Assembly (NCBI GenBank): GCA_005889395.1
Contig: VBFX01000127.1
Coordinates: 11,358-18,246 of the forward strand
From: Chloroflexota bacterium
GTDB lineage: Bacteria; Chloroflexota; Dormibacteria; CF-121
Length of the DNA stretch: 6,889 bases
Direction of reading: 5' to 3'
The notes beneath the pieces were generated by a model, which saw nothing but the letters and a program-made list of their open reading frames with translations, was not told the DNA's origin and ran no database searches. This document shows, in pieces, positions 1 to 5,230 of this stretch (its first letter is position 1; the number at the start of each line of letters is the position of its first letter). A program made the position numbers and the translations under genes.

Positions 1-362
1 GGCTGGCCGGCGTGCTCCCAGCGGCAGTGTTCTCGGACCTGCGCCACCGCCCGGCGCACCTGGTCAGAGCGGGGGTCGACACCGAAGTCGTGCAGGTTGA
101 CGAGACTGTATGCCGTGGCGGTCCAGGGCTGGCCCTTGGGCTCATCGCTGTTACCCGACGTAGCCCTTCGCGCGGGGAATAACGCGCCTCCCTCCCACTG
201 GCCGTCTTCGCCTTGCAGGGCCAGTAGCCGGGCACCCCACCCTTCGGTCGCCACGCGGTCGCGCTCCGCCGCGACAATTTCTGGCGGCGCATCGGCAAGA
301 TCGCGCAACACCTGCCAGCGGATGGCGGGGTCGGAGTCGAGCAGCCAGTCCAGTACGGCCAA
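1..362 (-). CDS. Terpene cyclase/prenyltransferase-repeat-like protein, N-terminal part (truncated by window edge)
   Basis: This frame is open for 120 codons from the left edge to a TTG at 362-360. An in-frame TAG lies four codons upstream (374-372), so a non-ATG start is forced if the gene is intact; no clear Shine-Dalgarno sequence precedes it. The N-terminus reads MAVLDWLLDSDPAIRWQVLR. Later come a GEDGQWEGG segment (about residues 51-59), QPWTATAYSLVNL and a CRWEH segment near the break. Alternating helices with Trp-rich, DG-W-like turns are what one expects of the alpha/alpha barrel of squalene cyclase and prenyltransferase-repeat proteins. I recognise this as one of the short cyclase-like proteins usually annotated hypothetical in high-GC bacteria; a true cyclase activity is not supported, since the usual catalytic DxDD motif would lie outside the visible part, if it exists. 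It points the same way as the secreted-protein gene, 82 bp downstream of that gene's stop. Confidence 0.72.
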   Translation of the reverse strand, partial: MAVLDWLLDSDPAIRWQVLRDLADAPPEIVAAERDRVATEGWGARLLALQGEDGQWEGGALFPARRATSGNSDEPKGQPWTATAYSLVNLHDFGVDPRSDQVRRAVAQVREHCRWEHAGQ

Positions 363-435
363 GGGCCGAGTCTAGCAAGCTCAGGCGCGCGAGCCGGAGC
401 GATGGGCTGCCTGGAGGCACAGGTTTCGACGCTAG

Positions 436-459
436 CGGATCAGCTCAGCGGCTGATCCG
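436..459 (-). repeat. Perfect 9-bp inverted repeat overlapping the stop codon of the secreted-protein gene
   Basis: The arms CGGATCAGC (436-444) and GCTGATCCG (451-459) are exact reverse complements around a six-base loop. On the minus strand the upstream arm encodes the last residues of the secreted protein and the TGA stop falls in the loop. No T-run follows the distal arm, so it is not a canonical intrinsic terminator. It may still act as a transcript-end hairpin or mRNA stabiliser, as T-less hairpins are often found at gene ends in high-GC genomes. It separates the secreted-protein gene from the downstream cyclase-like gene. Confidence 0.5.
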
Positions 460-900
460 TAGGGTCACCGGTCCGGACCCCACATAGACGCAGTTGAAGT
501 TGGCATCGCACGCCTGCAGGTAGGCGAATGCCACAGCCGGTCCATTGCGAAACGGTGGTCCGGGAACGGTCGCAAGGACCGGGACCACGGCCGTCTGCGG
601 CTGGCCCGTGCACGTTTGCCCGGAGCTAAAACCGGAACCCGACGCTTGCTCCGTCTTGGTGACGGCCTGCTGCAGGTATACGCTCGCTCCGCCGGACATT
701 CCATACGGGCTGCCGACCGTGTAGCCGGCCGGGCATGTGAAGCTGACGGTGACGTCGACTTCCGCGCCCCTTGCAACTAACGTTGCAGACAGCGGCTGAA
801 TGGAAGTATCGGCGGCCGCCACTGCCATGGGGACCATGAGCGCCGCGACGACCCCGATGAGCGGTACGAGCCGAGCGAGACGATTGACGGTCTTTCTCAT
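445..900 (-). CDS. Secreted protein of unknown function with four cysteines
   Basis: The ATG at 900-898 follows a good ribosome binding site (AAGGAG, seven bases before the start). The 151-aa product begins with a classic Sec signal peptide: a basic n-region (MRKTVNRLAR), a hydrophobic core (about residues 11-27) and likely cleavage near AVA/AA at 28-30. The mature part, about 120 residues, has no further membrane segment. It is rich in Val, Thr, Ser and Gly, with alternating hydrophobic stretches that suggest a beta-sandwich. Four cysteines at 55, 97, 131 and 137 could form two disulfides, one long-range and one closing a short loop (CDANFNC). I do not recognise a family. The protein probably acts outside the cell; binding, envelope or signalling roles cannot be told apart. 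It is divergent from the regulator gene at 1238, and their 337-bp intergenic region could be shared control DNA. Confidence 0.8.
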   Translation of the reverse strand: MRKTVNRLARLVPLIGVVAALMVPMAVAAADTSIQPLSATLVARGAEVDVTVSFTCPAGYTVGSPYGMSGGASVYLQQAVTKTEQASGSGFSSGQTCTGQPQTAVVPVLATVPGPPFRNGPAVAFAYLQACDANFNCVYVGSGPVTLRISR

Positions 901-946
901 CGATGTGCTCCTTCTTGGTCTTGATATTGGGTCTGCCTCCAGGCCT

Positions 947-974
947 GCCCGCCGGCGAGCGTCCCATGGCGGGC
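947..974. repeat. GC-rich 7-bp inverted repeat upstream of the secreted-protein gene
   Basis: GCCCGCC (947-953) pairs with GGCGGGC (968-974) across a 14-base loop. A second GGCGGGC at 972-978 offers an alternative pairing. It lies 47-74 bases upstream of the minus-strand start codon, so it could be in the 5' leader or near the promoter of that gene. In DNA this rich in G and C a 7-bp match can arise by chance, so no function is claimed. Confidence 0.3.
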
Positions 975-1002
975 GGGCCGATGAAATGCGGGAAAAGGCT
1001 CA

Positions 1003-1026
1003 GTCGGTACTCAGGTCGGTACTCAG
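1003..1026. repeat. Two exact tandem copies of a 12-bp unit (possible operator)
   Basis: GTCGGTACTCAG occurs at 1003-1014 and again, with no gap, at 1015-1026. The unit contains the 4-bp palindrome GTAC. It lies about 100 bp upstream of the secreted-protein start and about 210 bp upstream of the regulator start. Head-to-tail sites spaced close to one helical turn fit cooperative binding by a transcription factor, possibly the LuxR-type regulator next door, but slippage during replication would look the same. Confidence 0.45.
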
Positions 1027-1202
1027 TGGCCGCGTTGGTGCGGCTAATCGGCGCTCAACGTAAGTCGCGAGCGGGGGGCCGAGCCAAAGCGGGCGATGCA
1101 GTGGCGCATTTTCGCGATCCAGATCGGCAGCCTTTCCTGAGTGGCACTCGGAAGCCCGAGACTCGTCTCCCGCTTTGACATCACGTTTATTCCGGCCCCG
1201 CC

Positions 1203-1231
1203 TTTCACCTTCCGTAGAACGGCGCTAGGCT
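1203..1231 (+). promoter_or_regulatory. Probable leaderless promoter of the LAL regulator gene
   Basis: A -35-like TTTCAC (1203-1208) is followed after exactly 17 bases by a -10-like TAGGCT (1226-1231). Six bases then separate the -10 from the GTG at 1238, so transcription would begin at or next to the start codon. No Shine-Dalgarno sequence is present in that interval. This geometry (TANNNT, then 6-8 bases, then ATG/GTG) is the established pattern of leaderless transcripts in Actinomycetota and some other phyla. The -35 match is only moderate. Confidence 0.5.
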
Positions 1232-1237
1232 TTCCCT

Positions 1238-3199
1238 GTGGCCGCGCCTTTCGTCGGAAGAGAAGCCGAGTTGGCGCTCCTAAACGCTCTCTGCATACGC
1301 GCGACGCGTGAGGGGAGGCCGGCCGCTGCGCTTCTCACGGGACCTCCGGGCGCGGGGAAGACCCGGTTGCTCTCCGAGCTACGCGGTCGCCAGAAAGCCT
1401 GCGTCCAGCTGAGCATCGTCGGCTACCAAACCGGAACGCAGGCACCACTGGCGGCGGCGGGGGAGATGCTTCGCGTGCTGGTCAAGGTGCCGGGTGTGGG
1501 AGCACGGCTCGAAGCGGCTCTCTACGGCTCCACCCCCGCGGACGATCGCCCGATCGAGCCACTGCGCGTATTTGAGGCGGCTCATCGAGCGCTGCTCGCC
1601 CTGCAGGGCACGGTCTTACTCATGGTGGATGACATCCACTGGGTCGATCAGCTGTCGATTGCCCTCTGTGCGTACCTCGTCCGTTCGGCCGATGCGGAAG
1701 GAAAGGGCGTCGCCCTGATTGCGGCGAGCCGTCCGGCTAGCGTAGGGAAGGGCCTCTTTGACTCGATAACGAGAGGGCTGTTCGATCGTTCGACGACTCA
1801 CGTGCTTGGCCCACTCGAACGCGACGACGGTGTTCGCCTCGTCCATCAGTTAGCGCCGCACCATGGCGCGGAGCACGCTGCGGAGCTGTGGTCCATGGCG
1901 CAAGGCTCACCATTCTGGCTCAGCGTCCTGGCGGGGAGCGAAGGCGTGAGCGACCTCGATGACTACCTGCTTGCGCAAGAGCGGACACTGGCTCGCGACG
2001 CCAGTCGGATGCTCGGCCTGCTCGCCGTCGCCGCTCGCCCGCTCTCGCCGACTGACCTTGCTGAACTGCTGACTTGGGACGAGGGTCGCACCGAGCACGC
2101 CATCGCCGAGGTTGAGCGATCGGGCCTCTTGGTCGTCGAGGGGATCTCTGTACGTCCCGCACACGACCTCATTCGGTCATCGGCTGAAGCGCGGTTGCCC
2201 ACGGTTTATCGGCGGGAGCTTCATGGGCTCTTGGGGGGCTGGCTCGAGCAGCACGCGGGCGACGACGTCCAGATACTGCTCGAGGCGCTCGTGCATCGCC
2301 GCAAGGCCGGACTCGAGGCAAATGATCTTGCGCTTCGTATTGTTCGGTCGCCGCGGCGTCGACTGATCGGACGCGAGGGTTTGCGGGACCTCTCACAAGT
2401 CACGGATTCGGGAGGGTTCTCCGGGCCGATTGCTGCCACGCTTCATGATCGGGTCGCAATGCTCGCCAGTGAGTTGGGCGAGCACCGGGCCGCCATGGAG
2501 CGATGGATGGAACTGGCAACACAGGTGCATGATCCCGCATTTGCGGCAAGGTGCTACCTCGCCGCCTCGCGCGCCGCTCTCCAGATCGTCGAGCGGAGGG
2601 AAGAGGCGCTGCCGCTGCTCGCCCGCGCTCGAGCCAAAGCCCAAGCCCAAGGCACAACGGACCCAGTCGCCGAACTAGAGATGGCGGCGCATCAAGCCAA
2701 CCTCCTCCGGGTGCTCGAACACCGGATGGACGACGCTCGGCAGGTCGCGGAGCAGGCGGTGCTTGACGCACGCGGCCGATGGAGTCATCGAAGTCCGGAT
2801 GAGATCAGCGCTCGGGAACGAGAGGCCTGGGTCATGGCGCTCCAGGCCGCATTCGATGCGGCGGTCATCGAAGACGACGCCGCTGAAATGTTGCGCATCT
2901 CCGAGGAAATTGCGCAGGTGGCGCGAGATTCGCAGGAGGCCAGGCTCTCGGCCAGTCTGAACGCCTCGTTAGCGCTGTGGTTCCTCGGCCGGACGGGCGA
3001 AGCGCTCGCGGCGGCGCGGCGCGCCTGGCTGGAGTCGCACGAGCGGGTGCTGCCGATGCTCATCCTCGCGGCGGGATCGATGCTGGCCAGCAGGCTGATC
3101 GAGCTTGGTGGCTTGAGCGAGGCGGAGGAGGTCATCTCGGAATGTGTCGAGCTCGAGCGGCGGATCGGGCGTCGAGCAAGAGGTCGCACTCCAGCCTGA
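1238..3199 (+). CDS. LuxR-family ATPase regulator (LAL type), N-terminal part: AAA ATPase plus helical repeats; frame broken at 3' end
   Basis: The 653-aa product starts MAAPFVGREAEL, the typical entry to the AAA/NACHT-like ATPase of large ATP-binding LuxR regulators (MalT relatives). Walker A is GPPGAGKT (residues 35-42) and Walker B is LLMVDDIHWVD (127-137), with the DDIHW signature of this group; VALIAASRP (158-166) fits the following sensor strand. About residues 190-330 look like the ATPase lid and winged-helix region, and about 390-650 are Ala/Leu/Arg-rich helix pairs of TPR-like type that normally sense a ligand or partner. The last residues (RARGRTPA) do not fit the helical pattern, and the usual C-terminal HTH is missing here; it lies in the next reading frame at 3144-4001. 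Joining the frames near 3170 gives about 920 aa, a normal LAL length. GTG is chosen as start because VGRE normally lies within the first ten residues and the promoter geometry agrees. Confidence 0.88.
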   Translation: MAAPFVGREAELALLNALCIRATREGRPAAALLTGPPGAGKTRLLSELRGRQKACVQLSIVGYQTGTQAPLAAAGEMLRVLVKVPGVGARLEAALYGSTPADDRPIEPLRVFEAAHRALLALQGTVLLMVDDIHWVDQLSIALCAYLVRSADAEGKGVALIAASRPASVGKGLFDSITRGLFDRSTTHVLGPLERDDGVRLVHQLAPHHGAEHAAELWSMAQGSPFWLSVLAGSEGVSDLDDYLLAQERTLARDASRMLGLLAVAARPLSPTDLAELLTWDEGRTEHAIAEVERSGLLVVEGISVRPAHDLIRSSAEARLPTVYRRELHGLLGGWLEQHAGDDVQILLEALVHRRKAGLEANDLALRIVRSPRRRLIGREGLRDLSQVTDSGGFSGPIAATLHDRVAMLASELGEHRAAMERWMELATQVHDPAFAARCYLAASRAALQIVERREEALPLLARARAKAQAQGTTDPVAELEMAAHQANLLRVLEHRMDDARQVAEQAVLDARGRWSHRSPDEISAREREAWVMALQAAFDAAVIEDDAAEMLRISEEIAQVARDSQEARLSASLNASLALWFLGRTGEALAAARRAWLESHERVLPMLILAAGSMLASRLIELGGLSEAEEVISECVELERRIGRRARGRTPA

Positions 3200-4001
3200 T
3201 CCGCACTATCGAATTCACCTCCACGGAATCGCGATGATTTGGCTGGCGAGGTCGGCCGGTGCAACCAGGAGCGCTGACATCGACCGGCACCTTCTGGCGG
3301 CCCGAGCAGACGCGGTCGCCGCCGACTGTCGAAGGTGTGCACGTGAGATGAACCTTCGAGCCGCCGAGACGTGCGCTCGTCTCGGTCGCGTCGACCAGGC
3401 CGAGAATGCGTTACGGGCCTGGGACTCGGACGGGCGCCCGGCCGAGCCAGGGGACCAGCTCTGGCGCAAGCACGCTGGCGCTCTGATAACGATCGCCAGC
3501 CAGGATCCAGCCACCGGCATTGCCGAACTCGAGACCGTCGCGTCCGAGAGGAGGCGGCGCGGGCTGGTGGCGAGTTTGCTTTGGGCGCGCCTCGACCTCG
3601 CTACCGCGTTGTCCGGCCGAGACGACGGCCGGGCAGCAGACGAGCTGCGACAGGCGGGGATGGAAGCGAGCACGGCTGGTGCGGAAACCGAGCAGCGGCT
3701 GGCTGAAGCCGGGCTGCGCCGGCTCGGCGTCCATACGTGGCGGCGTGGTCGTGCGTCGAGCGGTGATGCCGCGCTGGATAAGCTGAGCGACCGCGAACGG
3801 CAGATCGCGATACTTGTTGCCGCCGGCTACAGCAATCCAGAGATCGCAACCAGGTTGTTCCTCTCCCGAAAGACCATCGAGCGCCACGTATCCAATGTTC
3901 TTGCGAGAATTGGCGCCCGCAACAGAACCGAGCTGGCTGGACATGTCAGCAATTCGACGCTGGTAAATGCGGTGCCTGACAAAGATCTGCGCCAGCACTA
4001 A
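3144..4001 (+). CDS. LAL regulator, C-terminal part: helical repeats plus LuxR-type HTH (displaced by one base from the N-terminal part)
   Basis: This frame carries the rest of the regulator. From about residue 10 (VEQEVALQPD, base 3171) to about 195 it continues the TPR-like helices, for example LRAAETCARLGRVDQAENAL. A GerE/LuxR DNA-binding domain follows at about 213-268: LSDRERQIAILVAAGYSNPE, then IATRLFLSRKTIERHVSNVL and ARIGARNRTELAGHV, with the recognition helix around SRKTIERHVSNV. The nominal GTG start at 3144 has an AGGAGG 12 bases upstream (3126-3131), so separate translation is conceivable. However, the first nine residues (MSSSSGGSG) look like an out-of-phase reading of the N-terminal gene. 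The simplest reading is one 920-aa protein with a one-base insertion near 3167-3171. It probably binds DNA near its own locus or the downstream operon. Confidence 0.85.
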   Translation: MSSSSGGSGVEQEVALQPDPHYRIHLHGIAMIWLARSAGATRSADIDRHLLAARADAVAADCRRCAREMNLRAAETCARLGRVDQAENALRAWDSDGRPAEPGDQLWRKHAGALITIASQDPATGIAELETVASERRRRGLVASLLWARLDLATALSGRDDGRAADELRQAGMEASTAGAETEQRLAEAGLRRLGVHTWRRGRASSGDAALDKLSDRERQIAILVAAGYSNPEIATRLFLSRKTIERHVSNVLARIGARNRTELAGHVSNSTLVNAVPDKDLRQH

Positions 4002-4029
4002 AAACCTTCCTCGGCCTGAGCTTGCCTGA
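3974..4029 (+). repeat. Three GCCTGA hexamers at multiples of 10 bp
   Basis: GCCTGA occurs at 3974-3979, 4014-4019 and 4024-4029, so the starts differ by 40 and 10 bases, on the same face of the helix. The first copy is inside the end of the regulator coding sequence; the other two lie between the regulator and the 86-aa gene. Phased direct repeats are typical of activator sites for MalT-like regulators, but the motif is short, unlike the known MalT box, and may be chance. Confidence 0.2.
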
Positions 4030-4104
4030 AAAATGAGGGAGTTCCCCGATGAACGGCGATGTAGCGCGCTCTAACCTCCTCTCGGCGAAGGGCATTTATC
4101 CATC

Positions 4105-4111
4105 AAGGAGG
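4105..4111 (+). promoter_or_regulatory. Strong ribosome binding site for the 86-aa gene
   Basis: AAGGAGG sits five bases before the ATG at 4117 and is a near-perfect anti-16S match. It fixes the start of this gene and shows that this operon, unlike the regulator gene, uses leadered translation. I could not find a convincing -35/-10 pair in 4002-4104. Confidence 0.75.
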
Positions 4112-4116
4112 TTCAC

Positions 4117-4377
4117 ATGCCGATGGCGCTGCTGCTCGTATCCGGACACCGAGCCGACATCCCGAGCCTCCAGTCAGCACACAAGCTCGCCGATTTGGGC
4201 ATCACCGCCATAACGGTTCTTGGCGACGAGGAGACGCTTGCTCTCGTGCTCGAGGGCTGGGCGTTTGATCCGGCCCGGGCGTCTGAGGCTGCGGAAGCCG
4301 TCCTCCCAACGTTGCAGCCCTTGATCCTCGAGACGCAATTCCATGTGGCGGTCCGCTGCGGGTCGGCAGGAGGCTAG
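4117..4377 (+). CDS. Small conserved-looking protein of unknown function (86 aa)
   Basis: The start is supported by AAGGAGG five bases upstream. The product is soluble, with no signal peptide or membrane span. Its pattern reads strand (MALLLVSG), helix (SLQSAHKLADLG), strand (ITAITVLGD), strand (ALVLEGWAF), helix (RASEAAEAVL), then a last strand (TQFHVAVRC). This is compatible with a small ferredoxin-like or dimeric alpha/beta-barrel fold, although no catalytic motif is visible. One cysteine (about 82) lies near the C-terminus. The gene follows the LAL regulator by 115 bp and precedes the 31-aa ORF by 15 bp and the copper lipoprotein gene by 114 bp, on the same strand, so it is probably the first gene of an operon. 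I do not recognise a named family; a ligand-binding or accessory role for the operon is inference only. Confidence 0.72.
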   Translation: MPMALLLVSGHRADIPSLQSAHKLADLGITAITVLGDEETLALVLEGWAFDPARASEAAEAVLPTLQPLILETQFHVAVRCGSAGG

Positions 4378-4392
4378 GAAGGAGTAATAACG

Positions 4393-4488
4393 ATGCAAAC
4401 CACCCTCGCACTCCGCAGATTTCAGGTCAACTCGATTGGTGCTGCGCTTGTCGTCGTGCTGGCTACCCCGACTGCTCCAGGAGCTTGA
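4393..4488 (+). CDS. 31-aa hydrophobic micropeptide between the 86-aa gene and the copper lipoprotein gene
   Basis: An ATG at 4393 preceded by AAGGAG (4379-4384, eight bases away) opens a 31-codon frame ending in TGA at 4486-4488. The peptide starts MQTTLALRRFQVNSIGAALV and goes on VVLATPTAPGA. It has a basic N-terminal stretch and a hydrophobic run of about 12 residues, so it could insert in the membrane or act as a short signal-like leader. The next gene's ribosome binding site (AGGAG, 4479-4483) lies inside its last codons and its stop is three bases before the next ATG, an arrangement that favours translational coupling. It might be a real micropeptide, a leader controlling the lipoprotein gene, or the remnant of a longer small membrane protein that lost its C-terminus. 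Confidence 0.5.
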   Translation: MQTTLALRRFQVNSIGAALVVVLATPTAPGA

Positions 4489-4491
4489 GAG

Positions 4492-5070
4492 ATGATGCAC
4501 CGAACTGTTTGGATTATGGCGCGCGCCGCGCTCACGATCGCAGCGTCCACTCTGGCATCAGGCTGCACCGGAGCCGCGACCCAGCCGGGATCGCCGCCCC
4601 CGCTTGCGACGGTCGCTGCCAGCCCCCTCGCACCCACTCAGGTGAGTCAGTGGTTGTCATTCGATGCGGCAGCCAAAACCGCGACCTTGACCATGGTGGC
4701 CGACGCCCAGGGAGTCGATAACCGATACAACTTCAATGGCTTCTCGCACGGGTCTCTCGTCATCACGGTTCCCCGCGGATGGATGGTGACCGTGCACTGC
4801 AACGACGATCCGCTCGCCGCTTATGCCCATTCCTGCGCGGTAGTGAGCGGCGCCGAGTCGAAGACTTCGGCCTTCCCCGGGGCGAGCCTGCCCGATCCGA
4901 CCGGAAGCGGATACGTTAGTGCAGGCGAAAGCAAAAGCTTTACGTTCACGCCAGGCGCACCGTTTGTCGGCCGCTTCGCCTGCCTTCTGATCGGCCACGA
5001 ATCAGCAGGAATGTGGGCTACTTTTCAGGTGAGCAACGCTGGCCAGCCCTCTCTGGGAACAAGGGCGTAA
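4492..5070 (+). CDS. Sulfocyanin-like blue-copper lipoprotein
   Basis: The 192-aa product begins with a lipoprotein signal (basic start, hydrophobic helix, lipobox LASGC with the lipidated Cys at 25), then a Pro/Ala/Ser-rich linker (26-50) and a cupredoxin domain (about 51-182). The domain has the sulfocyanin pattern: YNFNGFSHGSLVITVPRGW (79-97), a His in an AHSC motif (His113) and, near the end, Cys164-x4-His169-x4-Met174 in CLLIGHESAGM. These are the four type 1 copper ligands (His, Cys, His, Met), all present. Cys103 and Cys115 could form an extra disulfide. Sulfocyanins, best known from Sulfolobales, are membrane-tethered single-electron carriers working with terminal oxidases. Here the protein would sit on the outer face of the cytoplasmic membrane. 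AGGAG eight bases before the ATG supports 4492; ATG 4495 is an alternative. No oxidase gene is in the window, so its partner is unknown. Confidence 0.82.
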   Translation: MMHRTVWIMARAALTIAASTLASGCTGAATQPGSPPPLATVAASPLAPTQVSQWLSFDAAAKTATLTMVADAQGVDNRYNFNGFSHGSLVITVPRGWMVTVHCNDDPLAAYAHSCAVVSGAESKTSAFPGASLPDPTGSGYVSAGESKSFTFTPGAPFVGRFACLLIGHESAGMWATFQVSNAGQPSLGTRA

Positions 5071-5180
5071 CGTCGAGGATCTCAGAGCAGGTTGCGGTCG
5101 GCGGCCCCTCAGGACTTCTCGGCGTGGCCGGCGCCATGATCCGCGGGGCAACCGTACGTGCTGGCCCGCGAGGTGTCAAA

Positions 5181-5186
5181 TAGTAT
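5181..5186 (+). promoter_or_regulatory. Possible -10 element upstream of the VOC gene
   Basis: TAGTAT stands out as an AT-rich hexamer in the 160-bp gap before the VOC gene and would place a transcription start near 5193, about 38 bases before the ATG. No good -35 is seen 16-18 bases upstream. It is flanked by a short TGTC (5174-5177) and GACA (5188-5191) inverted pair, which may be incidental. It would drive the VOC-DUF1801-SRAP set. Confidence 0.3.
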
Positions 5187-5230
5187 CGACAGGGACCCAC
5201 CAGGAGACGTTGAGGAGGAAAACGAACGTC

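Larger units (their letters stand above)
901..1237. other. Divergent intergenic region between secreted-protein gene and LAL regulator gene
   Basis: There is no convincing gene in these 337 bases; the short reading frames here lack start-site support and protein-like composition. The region holds the ribosome binding site of the minus-strand secreted-protein gene (near 906-913), a GC-rich inverted repeat (947-953 with 968-974), a 12-bp tandem repeat (1003-1026) and a likely leaderless promoter for the regulator (1203-1231). No good -35/-10 pair was found for the minus-strand gene; the best -10-like sequence is CAATAT (complement of 924-929), with no matching -35. Confidence 0.6.

Noticed and set aside
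151..420. 89-codon minus-strand frame overlapping the cyclase-like gene
   Set aside because: Arg/Pro/Gly-rich out-of-phase reading; the neighbouring minus frame, starting TTG at 362, gives a protein-like sequence with family character.
445..900. Idea that the secreted protein is a neocarzinostatin-type apoprotein
   Set aside because: Size, signal peptide and a late CxxxxxC loop are loosely similar, but strand motifs and the cysteine spacing of that family do not match, and no biosynthetic genes are present.
1147..1160. Small hairpin CTCGG-AAGC-CCGAG before the regulator
   Set aside because: Five base pairs only, no T-run and no link to a gene end.
1175..1180. Exact consensus TTGACA upstream of the regulator
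   Set aside because: No -10-like hexamer lies 16-18 bases downstream (sequence there is CCCCGCCT-like), whereas TTTCAC/TAGGCT has correct spacing and a consistent start position.
2785..3342. 185-codon open frame on the minus strand opposite the regulator
   Set aside because: It is Ser/Arg/Ala-rich shadow coding typical of the antisense of high-GC genes; it crosses the real frame junction and shows no domain or ribosome binding site.
4040..4104. Promoter for the 86-aa gene
   Set aside because: Candidates such as TAACCT (4072-4077) and TTTATC (4095-4100) lack credible -35 partners at proper spacing.
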